Made by a program: the position numbers and the translations under genes. Below the pieces are notes generated by a model. That model had not been told where the DNA came from, ran no database searches, and saw nothing but the letters and a program-made list of their open reading frames with translations. Positions 40,121 through 48,396 of a DNA stretch of 64,000 bases are shown here, piece by piece. Origin of the DNA: a virus; IMG/VR virus record IMGVR_UViG_3300025832_000005, positions 1 through 64,000 of that record, one strand, 5' to 3'. Numbering within the stretch: position 1 is the stretch's first letter; the number at the start of each line of letters is the position of its first letter.

Positions 40121-40699
40121 ATGAAACATAAACATCATATTATTCCAAAACATGCTGGCGGGTCTGATGATCCAGCTAACTTAATAGAACTAACTGTAGA
40201 AGAACACGCACAAGCACATCGAGAACTATACGAAACATATGGTAGAACTCAAGATAAACTTGCGTGGAAGGGGTTAGCTGGATTAATAGGACATGATGAA
40301 ATTATGTATGAACTAATGTCAATGCCAAAAAGTGAAGAGCATAAGCGCAAAATTAGCGAAGCACATAAAGGCATGAGCAAACCTTGGGTAGTAGGATCTA
40401 ATGTAGGTGCCAAAAAAGGTGTGTCTAAAACAGACGAGCATAGACAAAACATTTCTAAAAGTAAGTTAGGTAAACCAAATCCAAAACTAATAGGTAATTC
40501 CAATGCTTGTGGGGTTCGTCCAAAGACTGAAGCACACCAAGCTGCGGTGACAGAGGCGTTGAATCGTCCTGAAGTTAAAGCTAAGTTGGCGGCGGCTCGT
40601 GCTGCCAAACCTATTGTAACTTGCCCACATTGTGGTAAACAAGGTAAACAAGGACACAATATGAAACGTTATCACTTTGGTAATTGTAGGGAGATGTAA
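40121..40699 (+). CDS. HNH homing endonuclease with NUMOD3 repeats
   Basis: A 192-residue HNH enzyme. HHIIPKHAGGSDDPANLIELTVEEHAQAHRELY at the N-terminus is the nuclease core (HH...N...H). NUMOD3-like DNA-binding repeats follow (EHKRKISEAHKGMSKP, EHRQNISKSKLGKPNP), then a C-terminal zinc-finger-like CPHCGKQ...H...C. It interrupts the plus-strand cluster of small genes, and adjoins the next gene by one base (TAATG), so it could be a mobile insertion. Target unknown. Confidence 0.88.
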   Translation: MKHKHHIIPKHAGGSDDPANLIELTVEEHAQAHRELYETYGRTQDKLAWKGLAGLIGHDEIMYELMSMPKSEEHKRKISEAHKGMSKPWVVGSNVGAKKGVSKTDEHRQNISKSKLGKPNPKLIGNSNACGVRPKTEAHQAAVTEALNRPEVKAKLAAARAAKPIVTCPHCGKQGKQGHNMKRYHFGNCREM

Positions 40700-41064
40700 T
40701 GGGAAATATTGCTGAATTAATTAGTCAATATGGGTTTCCTATTGTTGCCGCTATGGGCCTTGGATATTTCATATTCTTTATCTGGAAATGGGTAACAGAA
40801 ACTATCGACCCAGTTATTGGACAAGCACAAGGTGTTCTTATTGGGCTAATTGATCGTATACGTATGTTAGATAACGATCTAATCCGTCTTAACCAAAAAC
40901 TAAATGTAGTTTTAACATTAAAAGAACAACAAGAGATAAACCAAAACAAGATTGCTGAACTTCGTGAAATAATTAAAGAAGCTGGACTTAGTGAAACTGA
41001 TAATGAAAAATTACACTCACTAGAAGATCTTAAAAAAATATATAAAGAAGAACAAAATAAATGA
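40699..41064 (+). CDS. Membrane-anchored coiled-coil protein, paralogue of 39461
   Basis: A 121-residue protein: membrane helix YGFPIVAAMGLGYFIFFIWKWV (about 11-32), then a coiled coil (LIDRIRMLDNDLIRLNQKLNVVLTLKEQQEINQNKI). Homologous to the shorter gene at 39461. It overlaps the DUF3307 gene by 4 bases. Possibly a membrane-associated structural or lysis accessory; not established. Confidence 0.65.
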   Translation: MGNIAELISQYGFPIVAAMGLGYFIFFIWKWVTETIDPVIGQAQGVLIGLIDRIRMLDNDLIRLNQKLNVVLTLKEQQEINQNKIAELREIIKEAGLSETDNEKLHSLEDLKKIYKEEQNK

Positions 41065-41426
41065 CAGCACTAACATTCTTTTTCCTACTAACAGTAAAAC
41101 ATGCCATAGCAGATTTATTCCTTCAGGCTGAACTTACTGATGATAAACACGGAACAAAGACACAATTAACTAAACCTAGACTATGGATACATTGTTCGCA
41201 CCATGCAGTGCTAACATTTTTTGTAGCACTACTGCTAGTAGGTGTTGGCAAGGCACTATGGCTTGCCTTACTAGATTTTGTGTTACATTTTATTATCGAC
41301 TATACTAAACATTGGATAGCAGAACGTAATAAAGTTACACATAGAAATAAAAAGTATTGGAAGTATGCTACTATAGATCAAATAGCACACTATACCACTT
41401 ACTTTATCCTGGTATTAGCCATGTAG
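41061..41426 (+). CDS. DUF3307-family membrane protein
   Basis: A 121-residue protein with several hydrophobic helices and the DUF3307 marks KHAIADLFLQ, HHAVLTFFVALLLVG, DFVLHFIIDYTKHWI and DQIAHYTTYFILV. The His-rich membrane pattern (H...D...H...D...H) hints at a metal or lipid enzyme, but no function is known for the family. Last gene of the plus-strand island; its end overlaps a small minus-strand gene. Confidence 0.8.
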   Translation: MTALTFFFLLTVKHAIADLFLQAELTDDKHGTKTQLTKPRLWIHCSHHAVLTFFVALLLVGVGKALWLALLDFVLHFIIDYTKHWIAERNKVTHRNKKYWKYATIDQIAHYTTYFILVLAM

Positions 41427-41508
41427 CACCAAAGTATAAAAGGGCTAACCAAATTAGCCCCTTTATAAAGAAAAATGCAAACGCTAGTATACCTAGTTTT
41501 TTAATCAC
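41404..41508 (-). CDS. Small hydrophobic protein, 34 aa
   Basis: A 34-residue membrane peptide (MIKKLGILAFAFFFIKGLIW...) from GTG 41508, overlapping the thermonuclease stop (GTGA), so translationally coupled. The FFxIKGLxWL pattern recurs in small peptides of marine phages as I remember. It overlaps the plus-strand gene end by 23 bases and contains a hairpin at 41441-41460. Support is moderate. Confidence 0.5.
   Translation of the reverse strand: MIKKLGILAFAFFFIKGLIWLALLYFGATWLIPG
41438..41466 (+). terminator. Terminator of the plus-strand island
   Basis: GGGCTAA (41442-41448) and TTAGCCC (41454-41460) form a hairpin followed by CTTTAT on the plus strand, 12 bases after the last plus-strand stop. 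Confidence 0.6.
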
Positions 41509-41990
41509 TTATTTTTCATCTTCTCAACTGCGGCATCGTATGCTTCTTGAGTTACAATACCTTCGTTTAGCAAACGTACACGGTTTACTTGGTGTGCGGC
41601 TTGTGTTTCTTCTTTACTTCCACCAAAGTAAGGAACGCAATGTCCTTCTGCTTCCATGATCTCAGTAACTTTTTTCATCTCACCATTGTAGTCTACTTTA
41701 AAGTCTCCAAGGATACGCCCAAACTTACCCTTCATGTCTTCGCCATGCTTATCTTCTGTAGTAATAAGTTTGCCGCCGTGTTTCATAAGTTCTTTAAGTC
41801 TTGCTTTAGCTGCTTCGCCAAACAAATCTTCTACTCTATCACTGGTGCGTGACTCGGGCGTATCAATGCCCATAATTCTCACACGCTCGTCTTTTAAACA
41901 AACACCAAACCCTAGATCAATATCTACGTCTACTGTATCGCCATCCACTACTTTAATTACGACTACGTCATATTCATTATTCTGCATCAT
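41505..41990 (-). CDS. Thermonuclease (SNase-like)
   Basis: A 161-residue staphylococcal-nuclease fold enzyme; GAGAGG precedes ATG 41990, with ATG 41987 possible. Motifs: VVDGDTVDVDID and RVRIMGIDTPES (Asp, Arg and Asp ligands), GKFGRILGDF (second Arg). No signal peptide, so it acts in the cytoplasm or after lysis. Phage SNases could degrade host DNA or mRNA for reuse. It is the last gene before the terminator region. Confidence 0.87.
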   Translation of the reverse strand: MMQNNEYDVVVIKVVDGDTVDVDIDLGFGVCLKDERVRIMGIDTPESRTSDRVEDLFGEAAKARLKELMKHGGKLITTEDKHGEDMKGKFGRILGDFKVDYNGEMKKVTEIMEAEGHCVPYFGGSKEETQAAHQVNRVRLLNEGIVTQEAYDAAVEKMKNK

Positions 41991-42044
41991 GTATCCTCTC
42001 ACAAATAACTATAGTTTTATTTATTTAGAAGTTGCTACAAAAAG

Positions 42045-44087
42045 TTACTTGGTTTGGGCAAAAAACACGCCATTCCAATCTTTAGGTAAGTCTTGTGTCT
42101 TTTGGAATTCACAACGCTCAATCCACATATCATAGTAGCCAGCCATTTGTCCGTCAAAGTGATCATGTAACATCTTACACTTGTCTATTGCGTCATCAAA
42201 TCTTTGCGCCAGATAGTCTTCATACATATCTTGGTGTTTCTTTTGTGCTTTACGCCAAGCTGGACGCTTCTGATCTAATACTGTCCATATACCAACACCA
42301 ACACTCTTGCCTTTAACTGCTAAGTCATCTATCTTTAAGTAAAAGAAGTCTGACTTAGTTGTTTGGTATGTAGCATCGCCTACTAGTAGTAAACATCCGT
42401 ACTCTTTACATTTTGATTCAATACGTGCGGCAGTACTTACTGCGTCTCCCAAAACATCATAACTGTGTCTAGCTGTTGATCCCATCTCACCAATATAACC
42501 AAGTCCTGTATTGATACCTGCGCCCATGCCTACTGCTGGTCTACCTTGTGGAATAATAACTTCTTCATTAAATTTATCCACTGCCGCTAACATATCTAAT
42601 CCACATTGTACTGCGGTTCTTGGATGGTGACGATCATCTATAGGCGCATTGTGTATGTGCATACTAGCATCGCCTATATACTTAATAATCATTCCATCAC
42701 TGTCTAATACAGGCTGTGTAATACTATCCATGTAGCCATTCATTATTTTAGTTAGGCCTTTTACATCGTCACCAAAACTCTCACCTAGTGGAGTAAAGCC
42801 ACGCAAGTCACTAAACACGATACTAACTTCTTTCTTTACACCATCTTTAATGAGTGCTGGATTTTCTTGTAGTAGTTTAACAACTGTAGGTGATGCGTAT
42901 CCGCCAAACTGTTTCTTAATTTCTTGTTTTTGTAGGAATTCATCTACAAATTTAACTATATACCTAGTCATGCCCACTAGTATTAAAAAGGCACTAGATG
43001 TAGCGCCATCAATCAAATAGTTATAGTTATTAAAACTATATATGCTATAAAATATTGAACCACCTACTGCGACTACAAATACTATAATGCCAGCATAAGT
43101 CCAACGTGCTAGTACAATAACAAAAAGTCCTACTAATAAGAAGCCTAACATTTCAGCATCAAAAGCCCAAGCAGGTCGTTCAATATTACTTTTGTTAAAC
43201 ACTGTGCCAAGTATAGTGGCATGTATTTCGTGTGGGTATATACTGCCCGCCGCTGTTGCTACTGGCTGTGAAACACCTGCCGCTGTTGGGCCAACAAATA
43301 CTATGCCGCCATCAAAGTCGTCTGGTAAGTTTGTTGTGCTATAACTTTTATTCTTTTGACTCCAGTCAATCCAAACACGCCCAAGTCCATCTGTTTGTAT
43401 AATACCAAACTGTGGTATGCGTAGTTTGTCAACACCAAATTCATTTAACTTAATCTGAAAACTAGGATCTCCAGCAATAACTCGTAATACTTCCATTGTA
43501 ACACTTGGATAAAGTGTGCCTTGGCTTTCTATAACCATTGGCATACGTCTTGTTACACCATCAGCTTCTGGGAATGTATCTACGATGCCACTGCCAACTG
43601 ATGAAAATTCTATGTCTGGTACGTTTGCTATAACACCTTCACGGCTGGGTATAAGGTACATAAAGTCACTATTAACAATAGTAGCACCAGGATTAATTGC
43701 TTCGTTTTTATTCTCATCTGCGCCCAGCATGTTTAGGATAACTGGTAACTGTTGCATTGTTAATGCTAAATCTTGATCCTCTCCTGCTCGATCAGTTTCA
43801 GCCATTAGTACATTAAACACAACTAAGCCAGCACCACGGTCATATAAGTCTATAATTAACTCACTATAGTCTCCACGTGGCCAGGGCCATTGTCCTTTTT
43901 CTTCTAAACTTGCTTCGTCTATGTTAACAGTGTATATGTTATTTTCAATTGGCTCTTGATTTACTATTAGTTGGTCAAAGTATCTCAACCTTAAACTATC
44001 TAGAAATACTGGGTTACTACTATACACCCAAGTAAGAAGTAGTAGTACAAGCACACTCCATATTGGAGAGAATAATATCTTACGCAT
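42045..44087 (-). CDS. CHASE2-domain class III adenylate/guanylate cyclase
   Basis: A 680-residue membrane cyclase, long for a phage. Residues about 6-24 are a first membrane helix; about 30-315 is a CHASE2 sensor (INNYTVNIDEASLEEKGQWPWPR type: NIYTVNIDEASLEEKGQWPW); three more helices span about 318-380; the cyclase domain is about 420-610, with FSDLRGFTPLGES (metal Asp 1), KYIGDASMHIHNAP (metal Asp 2 and purine Lys) and GAGINTGLGYIGEMGS then DVLGDAVSTAARIE. It would make cAMP (or cGMP) in response to a periplasmic cue. Phage cyclases of this kind are rare. Confidence 0.88.
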   Translation of the reverse strand: MRKILFSPIWSVLVLLLLTWVYSSNPVFLDSLRLRYFDQLIVNQEPIENNIYTVNIDEASLEEKGQWPWPRGDYSELIIDLYDRGAGLVVFNVLMAETDRAGEDQDLALTMQQLPVILNMLGADENKNEAINPGATIVNSDFMYLIPSREGVIANVPDIEFSSVGSGIVDTFPEADGVTRRMPMVIESQGTLYPSVTMEVLRVIAGDPSFQIKLNEFGVDKLRIPQFGIIQTDGLGRVWIDWSQKNKSYSTTNLPDDFDGGIVFVGPTAAGVSQPVATAAGSIYPHEIHATILGTVFNKSNIERPAWAFDAEMLGFLLVGLFVIVLARWTYAGIIVFVVAVGGSIFYSIYSFNNYNYLIDGATSSAFLILVGMTRYIVKFVDEFLQKQEIKKQFGGYASPTVVKLLQENPALIKDGVKKEVSIVFSDLRGFTPLGESFGDDVKGLTKIMNGYMDSITQPVLDSDGMIIKYIGDASMHIHNAPIDDRHHPRTAVQCGLDMLAAVDKFNEEVIIPQGRPAVGMGAGINTGLGYIGEMGSTARHSYDVLGDAVSTAARIESKCKEYGCLLLVGDATYQTTKSDFFYLKIDDLAVKGKSVGVGIWTVLDQKRPAWRKAQKKHQDMYEDYLAQRFDDAIDKCKMLHDHFDGQMAGYYDMWIERCEFQKTQDLPKDWNGVFFAQTK

Positions 44088-44096
44088 AATTAATCC

Positions 44097-44501
44097 TTAA
44101 TGCTGGTGGTCTGATAACTGTGTTTTTATTTCGTCATCTACTAATTCAAGCTCGTCTATCCAAACCTCATGTGTTGTGAATGTAGTTTGTAATTCACCAA
44201 TTAGGTCTGCCAATCTACGGTCAATATATTCACCTAGTCTATTGTCTTCACTAATACGCATGTTATCAATCTCTAAAATACCGTCAAGTGTTTTTGCTTT
44301 AAGGTCATCTAAATCCTTACGTAACTGCTTTACATCGTTAATTAATGTAACTTCTTTTTCAACTTCTGTTCTTGCTGTAAGTTCTGCCATCTCTGATTCG
44401 AGTTGACTAATTGTCTGTGCTTGTTGTGCTGTCCACCATACAAACGCACTAACTTGTAGTACTATTGTAATTACAACACCTATACTAAATTTAGTATTCA
44501 T
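44097..44501 (-). CDS. Membrane-anchored coiled-coil protein, 134 aa
   Basis: A 134-residue protein with one N-terminal helix (FSIGVVITIVLQVSAFVWW, about 4-22) and a periplasmic-length coiled coil (QTISQLESEMAELTARTEVEKEV..., LRKDLDDLKAK) ending acidic. It is encoded next to the cyclase and could partner with it. An i-spanin-like reading is possible but an overlapping lipoprotein is absent. Function unknown. Confidence 0.62.
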   Translation of the reverse strand: MNTKFSIGVVITIVLQVSAFVWWTAQQAQTISQLESEMAELTARTEVEKEVTLINDVKQLRKDLDDLKAKTLDGILEIDNMRISEDNRLGEYIDRRLADLIGELQTTFTTHEVWIDELELVDDEIKTQLSDHQH

Positions 44502-44561
44502 GTTTTTTCCTCATTAGTTTTGCTTTAATGTGTTCCATTTCAGCATTTCTTGTATTCTTTT

Positions 44562-44759
44562 CTATGACGGCTTTATTGGCTTTTGATAATAGTCTGGGTT
44601 CTTAACCCCTGGTATAAATTCCACTACTGGACAATACTTTGGACGATTTATCTTCTTGCCTGGCCGGTGACGATGAATGTAAACTTTTTCTAACTTTAGC
44701 AATTCTTCGTCTGCGGTCAATTTTCTGCTGTTGGGTGTATCGTTCAATCGTGTTGTCAT
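44562..44759 (-). CDS. Hypothetical protein, 65 aa
   Basis: A 65-residue basic protein (MTTRLNDTPNSRKLTADEELL..., KKINRPKYCPVVEFIPG). Start overlaps the baseplate-like gene stop (ATGA). Function unknown. Bases 44502-44561 beyond its end hold nothing I can support. Confidence 0.6.
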   Translation of the reverse strand: MTTRLNDTPNSRKLTADEELLKLEKVYIHRHRPGKKINRPKYCPVVEFIPGVKNPDYYQKPIKPS

Positions 44760-45010
44760 GCTGACTTTGATTTAATTTGAGTGAATATATATTTTAAATC
44801 AGACTTTGAAAGTTGAGACACTTCAATATCAGAAGTAACACAAGCATCAATAGTATTAACAATTGCGTTAAACATCTGTAATGGGTTTTGAGACTCTATT
44901 GAAATAGTTAATGTTTCTAATAATACCTTTTGCTCTTCTGCAAGAAAGGGCCTGTAAGATATCTTTTGTTCTGTAGATGGTATTGTTAGTTCGTAGTTTG
45001 GCAGTGCCAT
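44756..45010 (-). CDS. Short gp26-like baseplate hub protein N-terminal domain
   Basis: An 84-residue protein matching the N-terminal domain of T4-like baseplate hub gp26 proteins: LPNYELTIPSTEQKISYRPF then EEQKVLLETLT and LKYIFTQIKSKSA. Usual proteins run to about 200 residues; here the frame stops right after the QIRGKSVGE-type motif. It could be a natural short form, a decayed paralogue, or a partner protein. Its end overlaps the next gene as ATGA. Confidence 0.6.
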   Translation of the reverse strand: MALPNYELTIPSTEQKISYRPFLAEEQKVLLETLTISIESQNPLQMFNAIVNTIDACVTSDIEVSQLSKSDLKYIFTQIKSKSA

Positions 45011-45040
45011 AATTTATCATCCTTATATTTTCTCCCAGTA

Positions 45041-45047
45041 TTTATTA
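45041..45047 (-). promoter_or_regulatory. Late-promoter-like box ATAAATA
   Basis: Minus-strand TAATAAATACTGGGAG, 31 bases before ATG 45010 of the gp26-like gene. Confidence 0.55.
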
Positions 45048-45143
45048 TATAAACACCCATATACAAAACGTACATATGGCTGCGAGCATTATACACAGCC
45101 ATAGCCAGTCTGTTGGGTCCATGGGATTTTGGTTATGCGACAT
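45045..45143 (-). CDS. Small membrane peptide, 32 aa
   Basis: A 32-residue peptide read from the sequence (MSHNQNPMDPTDWLWLCIML...CIWVFI), with a single hydrophobic helix rich in Cys and Trp. GAGAGGGG precedes ATG 45143 well. It ends on the next late promoter. Function unknown. Confidence 0.5.
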   Translation of the reverse strand: MSHNQNPMDPTDWLWLCIMLAAICTFCIWVFI

Positions 45144-45173
45144 TTTGCCCCTCTCACTGGATCTGTAGTAAGT

Positions 45174-45518
45174 TTATTTACTTAAAAATTCAATTCCAAT
45201 AACTATACCGATATTGTTTTCTCCAAATGATTCCAAAGCTGGTGCGACGAATACACTATTGTCTTGATAAATTTCTTTGCCTACTCTAATGTATGGACTA
45301 ATATTACTGTTATTGTATCCAGTAACTAGTGCGCCCTCTACCCAAAAATTGTCATAATCAAACTTCACACCACCATATACACTGATATCATTCATACTGT
45401 TAACATATATACCTGTAATAAATTGATTGTCTTGTAGTCTAACGTGTGGGTGTGATAAGTTGTAATCACCAGCTAACCCCAAGTGTGCTGATAATGCTAT
45501 TCCATATAATATTTCCAT
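45174..45518 (-). CDS. Small beta-barrel-like protein flanking curli locus, paralogue A
   Basis: A 114-residue protein: hydrophobic start EILYGIALSAHLGLAGDYNLSHPHVR, then alternating beta strands (FITGIYVNSMNDISVYGGVKFDYDNFWVEGALVTGY, SPYIRVGKEIY) as in small outer-membrane barrels. It is a paralogue of the gene at 49720-50064 on the other side of the curli genes. No clear signal peptidase site. Similar small proteins occur in marine phages. Location in the envelope is inferred. Confidence 0.65.
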   Translation of the reverse strand: MEILYGIALSAHLGLAGDYNLSHPHVRLQDNQFITGIYVNSMNDISVYGGVKFDYDNFWVEGALVTGYNNSNISPYIRVGKEIYQDNSVFVAPALESFGENNIGIVIGIEFLSK

Positions 45519-46373
45519 TTAATTTTGTGTTACGCTAATAGCGCATCCTATTGTGTTTGTACAGATCCCTGTTAAACTGTATGATTGATTAGTTGTGCTG
45601 TCTTGTGTTGTATTTACAGTATACGCCCCACCACCATTGGTGAGGTCTAAAGTCATACTATGAGATCCAGTACCTTCCTGTGAACTCGTCACATCATGGT
45701 CGTTACCCGTTAGTACCAGTCTACCAAAGTTATATTGTCCACCTTGATATCCATCTATTGTATTATCATTTCCAACAACCTTCGCCTGAGCTTGATTGTA
45801 TTGTGATCCATCTTGTACAAGTGTAATGTTATTTCTATCACCAGTTATTGGTGTGTTGCCATACCCATGTACTATATGATTGTTACCATCTTGGTCTACA
45901 GTAATAGTATTATCATCACCGTTTGCTTCTACTTTTGCAAAGTTGTAATTACCATCTTGATCAACAATAATAGTTTGATTATAATCACCACCATTGCCTA
46001 GTTCGGCATATGCATAGTTATAGTTGCCATTTTGTTCAATATCAATAACACAATTATTACCATGGCAATCTAAACTTGCTGAGTTGTTATCGCCTATTTG
46101 CGACACATTGTTTATTCCATTACCAGAACTCATCCACGCCCACACTTGATTATTGTCACCTGTTTGCGCATATGTAGTGCTTGTGTTGTTACCACTTACT
46201 TGAGCTTTACCGCCCGAACCAGTTATCTTATTGTTAGCGCCATCTTGAGTGATAGTCATATCTATATTATCACCAACTTGTCTAATCCATATTTCATTTG
46301 CCCAACTAGTAGTTGTTTTGATTGATAACAATACTGTTAGAGGAACCAACACCCACTTTAAAACCGTATTCAT
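45519..46373 (-). CDS. Curlin-repeat protein (CsgA/CsgB-like), 284 aa
   Basis: Start ATG 46373 follows GGAGG by 7-8 bases. Signal peptide about 1-24 (LLSIKTTTSWA), then an array of Gln/Asn repeats of curlin type (Q-x-G-x-x-N): QDGANN, QTGDNN, QIGDNN, QNGNYN, QDGNYN, QDGNNH, QDGSQY, QGGQYN. Two Cys pairs are scattered. Curlins are secreted through CsgG and form amyloid fibres. Adjacent CsgG, CsgF and a second curlin-like protein support this. Whether the phage protein forms fibres, and when, is unknown. Confidence 0.85.
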   Translation of the reverse strand: MNTVLKWVLVPLTVLLSIKTTTSWANEIWIRQVGDNIDMTITQDGANNKITGSGGKAQVSGNNTSTTYAQTGDNNQVWAWMSSGNGINNVSQIGDNNSASLDCHGNNCVIDIEQNGNYNYAYAELGNGGDYNQTIIVDQDGNYNFAKVEANGDDNTITVDQDGNNHIVHGYGNTPITGDRNNITLVQDGSQYNQAQAKVVGNDNTIDGYQGGQYNFGRLVLTGNDHDVTSSQEGTGSHSMTLDLTNGGGAYTVNTTQDSTTNQSYSLTGICTNTIGCAISVTQN

Positions 46374-47436
46374 AAAACCCTCCTTGAACAAAGTCTACAT
46401 TGTAGCTGTGACTTTGGCTTAAATTTAATTGAAAGAAATGTTGATCTCCTTCTTTGCGACTTACTACAAAATAAGGATATTCCTCATCATAAAATATATT
46501 TGTATCTGGATCTAATCCAAAAAACTTATCCTGAAAAAACTCTACATTTTGTGTTCCTAGACTATCAAACCATTTTGATAGTATTTCAGCAAGTTGTTTT
46601 TCCAATTGATCTATAAACTCTGAATTTAGGTAAGTTGTGTTATCTAAATCAGTTACCCAAATATTTTTAATACCATCAACTAATGGATCACTGTCTAGTT
46701 CGTCAAACTCTAAAAAGTCAATGTCTAATATATCAGTAGGTGGTTTTTGTTTTATTATCTCTTCTGTGTAAGGTGATACTTTACGTACAATTAACATTGC
46801 TGTAAGCATATTTTCTGGTAAGTCTAGTACAACTCCTGGCTTTGGAACAGCACCACTGTGTGAAACTATAGTAGTTTGGAATGCTTGATTCATAATAACC
46901 ATTCCCACATCGCTCTCAACACTAATCTCACCAGTTACACATAATCCACTTTCATCACAACTGGGCAATAGTGTTATCATACTGCCGCCTATCTCATCTA
47001 CAATCATCATAAAGTCTGTACCACGCACTGTAACTTTAGCACTTGGCGTTCTTATGTTTACTCGTTGTCTTGAATTCTTTGCTATTTGTCCACTAGCATA
47101 ACGTACTGCGCCTAGTGTTGCTTTCATACTAAGAGCACCTGTTCCACTAGCTGGATCGTATATAAACTCATCAATAGTCATACGACTATTTTCAGTAACA
47201 TCTACTCTAGTATCGTCTACAAAGTCTAAACGCAATTTACCTTTACCAGTAGCAATATTATCGTTCATTTGTAAGCCAAGACCTACTTCGCCAGTGTATG
47301 CTTCTTTATCACGTTTAATTGTACTTGTGCCAGAAGATTCAGCAACCGCTCCAATAGGAGTTGCCCTAGCTATACTTACGTATGCTAGAGCAACAAATAT
47401 TATACATATAAGTTTAATCGGATTGTGTAATATCAA
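46306..47436 (-). CDS. Exported FecR-domain protein, 376 aa
   Basis: A 376-residue exported protein: signal peptide 1-25, then a FecR domain (about 28-170: IGAVAESSGTSTIKRDKEAYT, GKLRLDFVDDTRVDVTENSRM, SAKVTVRGTDF) as in periplasmic FecR-like proteins, and an unrecognised C-terminal half. The start is TTG 47436; its last 68 bases overlap the curlin gene start, so expression is coupled. FecR-like domains occur with adhesins in bacteria. I recall such a protein in pelagimyophage curli clusters. Confidence 0.78.
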   Translation of the reverse strand: MILHNPIKLICIIFVALAYVSIARATPIGAVAESSGTSTIKRDKEAYTGEVGLGLQMNDNIATGKGKLRLDFVDDTRVDVTENSRMTIDEFIYDPASGTGALSMKATLGAVRYASGQIAKNSRQRVNIRTPSAKVTVRGTDFMMIVDEIGGSMITLLPSCDESGLCVTGEISVESDVGMVIMNQAFQTTIVSHSGAVPKPGVVLDLPENMLTAMLIVRKVSPYTEEIIKQKPPTDILDIDFLEFDELDSDPLVDGIKNIWVTDLDNTTYLNSEFIDQLEKQLAEILSKWFDSLGTQNVEFFQDKFFGLDPDTNIFYDEEYPYFVVSRKEGDQHFFQLNLSQSHSYNVDFVQGGFYEYGFKVGVGSSNSIVINQNNY

Positions 47437-48181
47437 CTGTGTTACCGTCCCCAGTTGAAGTTATATCTACTAGGTTATCGTAGATACCACTTTGTGTAAT
47501 AGTATATACACTACCACCACCTGTTATATCTAATGTTACAGTGTGTCCTAAAGTATCACCATTACCATCAATATTTAAATCAATAATGTTACCTGGAGAA
47601 TTAGTACTTAGGTTAGTATCAGTTGCGCTTGTAATTGTTGATCCACTTGCTGTTGATGCGCTGTTGTCAATTTCTACAGTAACATTAGCATCAGTTCCAT
47701 CCAAGTCCATTTGTATCAGGTTGTCATCACCATCAATTGTAAAGTTAACAGTGGCATCACCGCCATCAGTAGTTTCACCAATCTTAAAGTCATAGTTGTT
47801 GTCATCACCTGTTGTAGTAATATTTAATGTTACATTATCACAATTGCCACCACCAATTGTTGCTGTGCTGTCACATAATAGGTCAACATTGTTACTATTT
47901 CCAGTAAACACCCAGGTACCTGTATAACTGTCACCAGCAATAATTGCGTCAATAGTGTTTGTATCACCAGTTTGTGTTATACTAAACACCATATTATCGC
48001 CATAGAGCCCAGCGTCTGTAGTGCTGTCTCCAAATTCGTTGTTTTGTCCGTCTTGAGTGATATCTAAATCTAGACTATCCCCAATTTGTGTTATATATAT
48101 TTCATTAGCCATTACTGATAACGATGCTAATGTTGTAAACACTATTGCCATTATGGCACTACTTAATAATTTTTTCTGCAT
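47414..48181 (-). CDS. Second curlin-like repeat protein, 255 aa
   Basis: A 255-residue secreted protein: signal peptide 1-25 ending SVMANEIYI, then a Gln/Asn/Asp/Thr-rich repeat array (QIGDSLD, QDGQNNE, QTGDTNT, GDDNNYD, GDDNLIQ, GDGNTVD). The start of the mature part (ANEIYITQIGD) matches the other curlin's ANEIWIRQVGD. Only some repeats keep the Q-G-N signature, so it may be nucleator-like (CsgB role). It overlaps the FecR gene by 23 bases. GAGAGTGAGATC lies upstream. Confidence 0.78.
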   Translation of the reverse strand: MQKKLLSSAIMAIVFTTLASLSVMANEIYITQIGDSLDLDITQDGQNNEFGDSTTDAGLYGDNMVFSITQTGDTNTIDAIIAGDSYTGTWVFTGNSNNVDLLCDSTATIGGGNCDNVTLNITTTGDDNNYDFKIGETTDGGDATVNFTIDGDDNLIQMDLDGTDANVTVEIDNSASTASGSTITSATDTNLSTNSPGNIIDLNIDGNGDTLGHTVTLDITGGGSVYTITQSGIYDNLVDITSTGDGNTVDITQSD

Positions 48182-48200
48182 ATAGATCTCACTCTCACAC

Positions 48201-48210
48201 TTATATTTAG
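48201..48210 (-). promoter_or_regulatory. Late-promoter variant CTAAATATAA
   Basis: Minus-strand CACTAAATATAAGTGTGA, 20 bases before ATG 48181. Nearly the same string, TTAAATATAAGTGTGA, lies at 59774-59789. Confidence 0.45.
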
Positions 48211-48249
48211 TGAAATGTGGGTGAAATTGGGCAGATATACTAAAGTATA

Positions 48250-48390
48250 TTAGTTATTATGGGTATCTGGATTTAACGCCTTATCTGTATTGGGGCCAAC
48301 TTGTTGCCAAAATATTTGACTACGTGATTGTAATGTATGATATACTATACCACCTATTATAACTGCTAATGATATTAAAATCCATTTCAT
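48250..48390 (-). CDS. Small membrane protein, 46 aa
   Basis: A 46-residue protein (MKWILISLAVIIGGIVYHTL...) with one N-terminal helix and a polar tail. It lies between csgG and the curlin genes, adjacent to csgG's stop, so it may be part of the secretion set. Not recognised. Confidence 0.6.
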   Translation of the reverse strand: MKWILISLAVIIGGIVYHTLQSRSQIFWQQVGPNTDKALNPDTHNN

Positions 48391-48396
48391 TTTAAG

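Noticed and set aside
44502-44561. Frame extending over the end of the 65-aa gene
   Set aside because: No acceptable start codon or ribosome site could be found.
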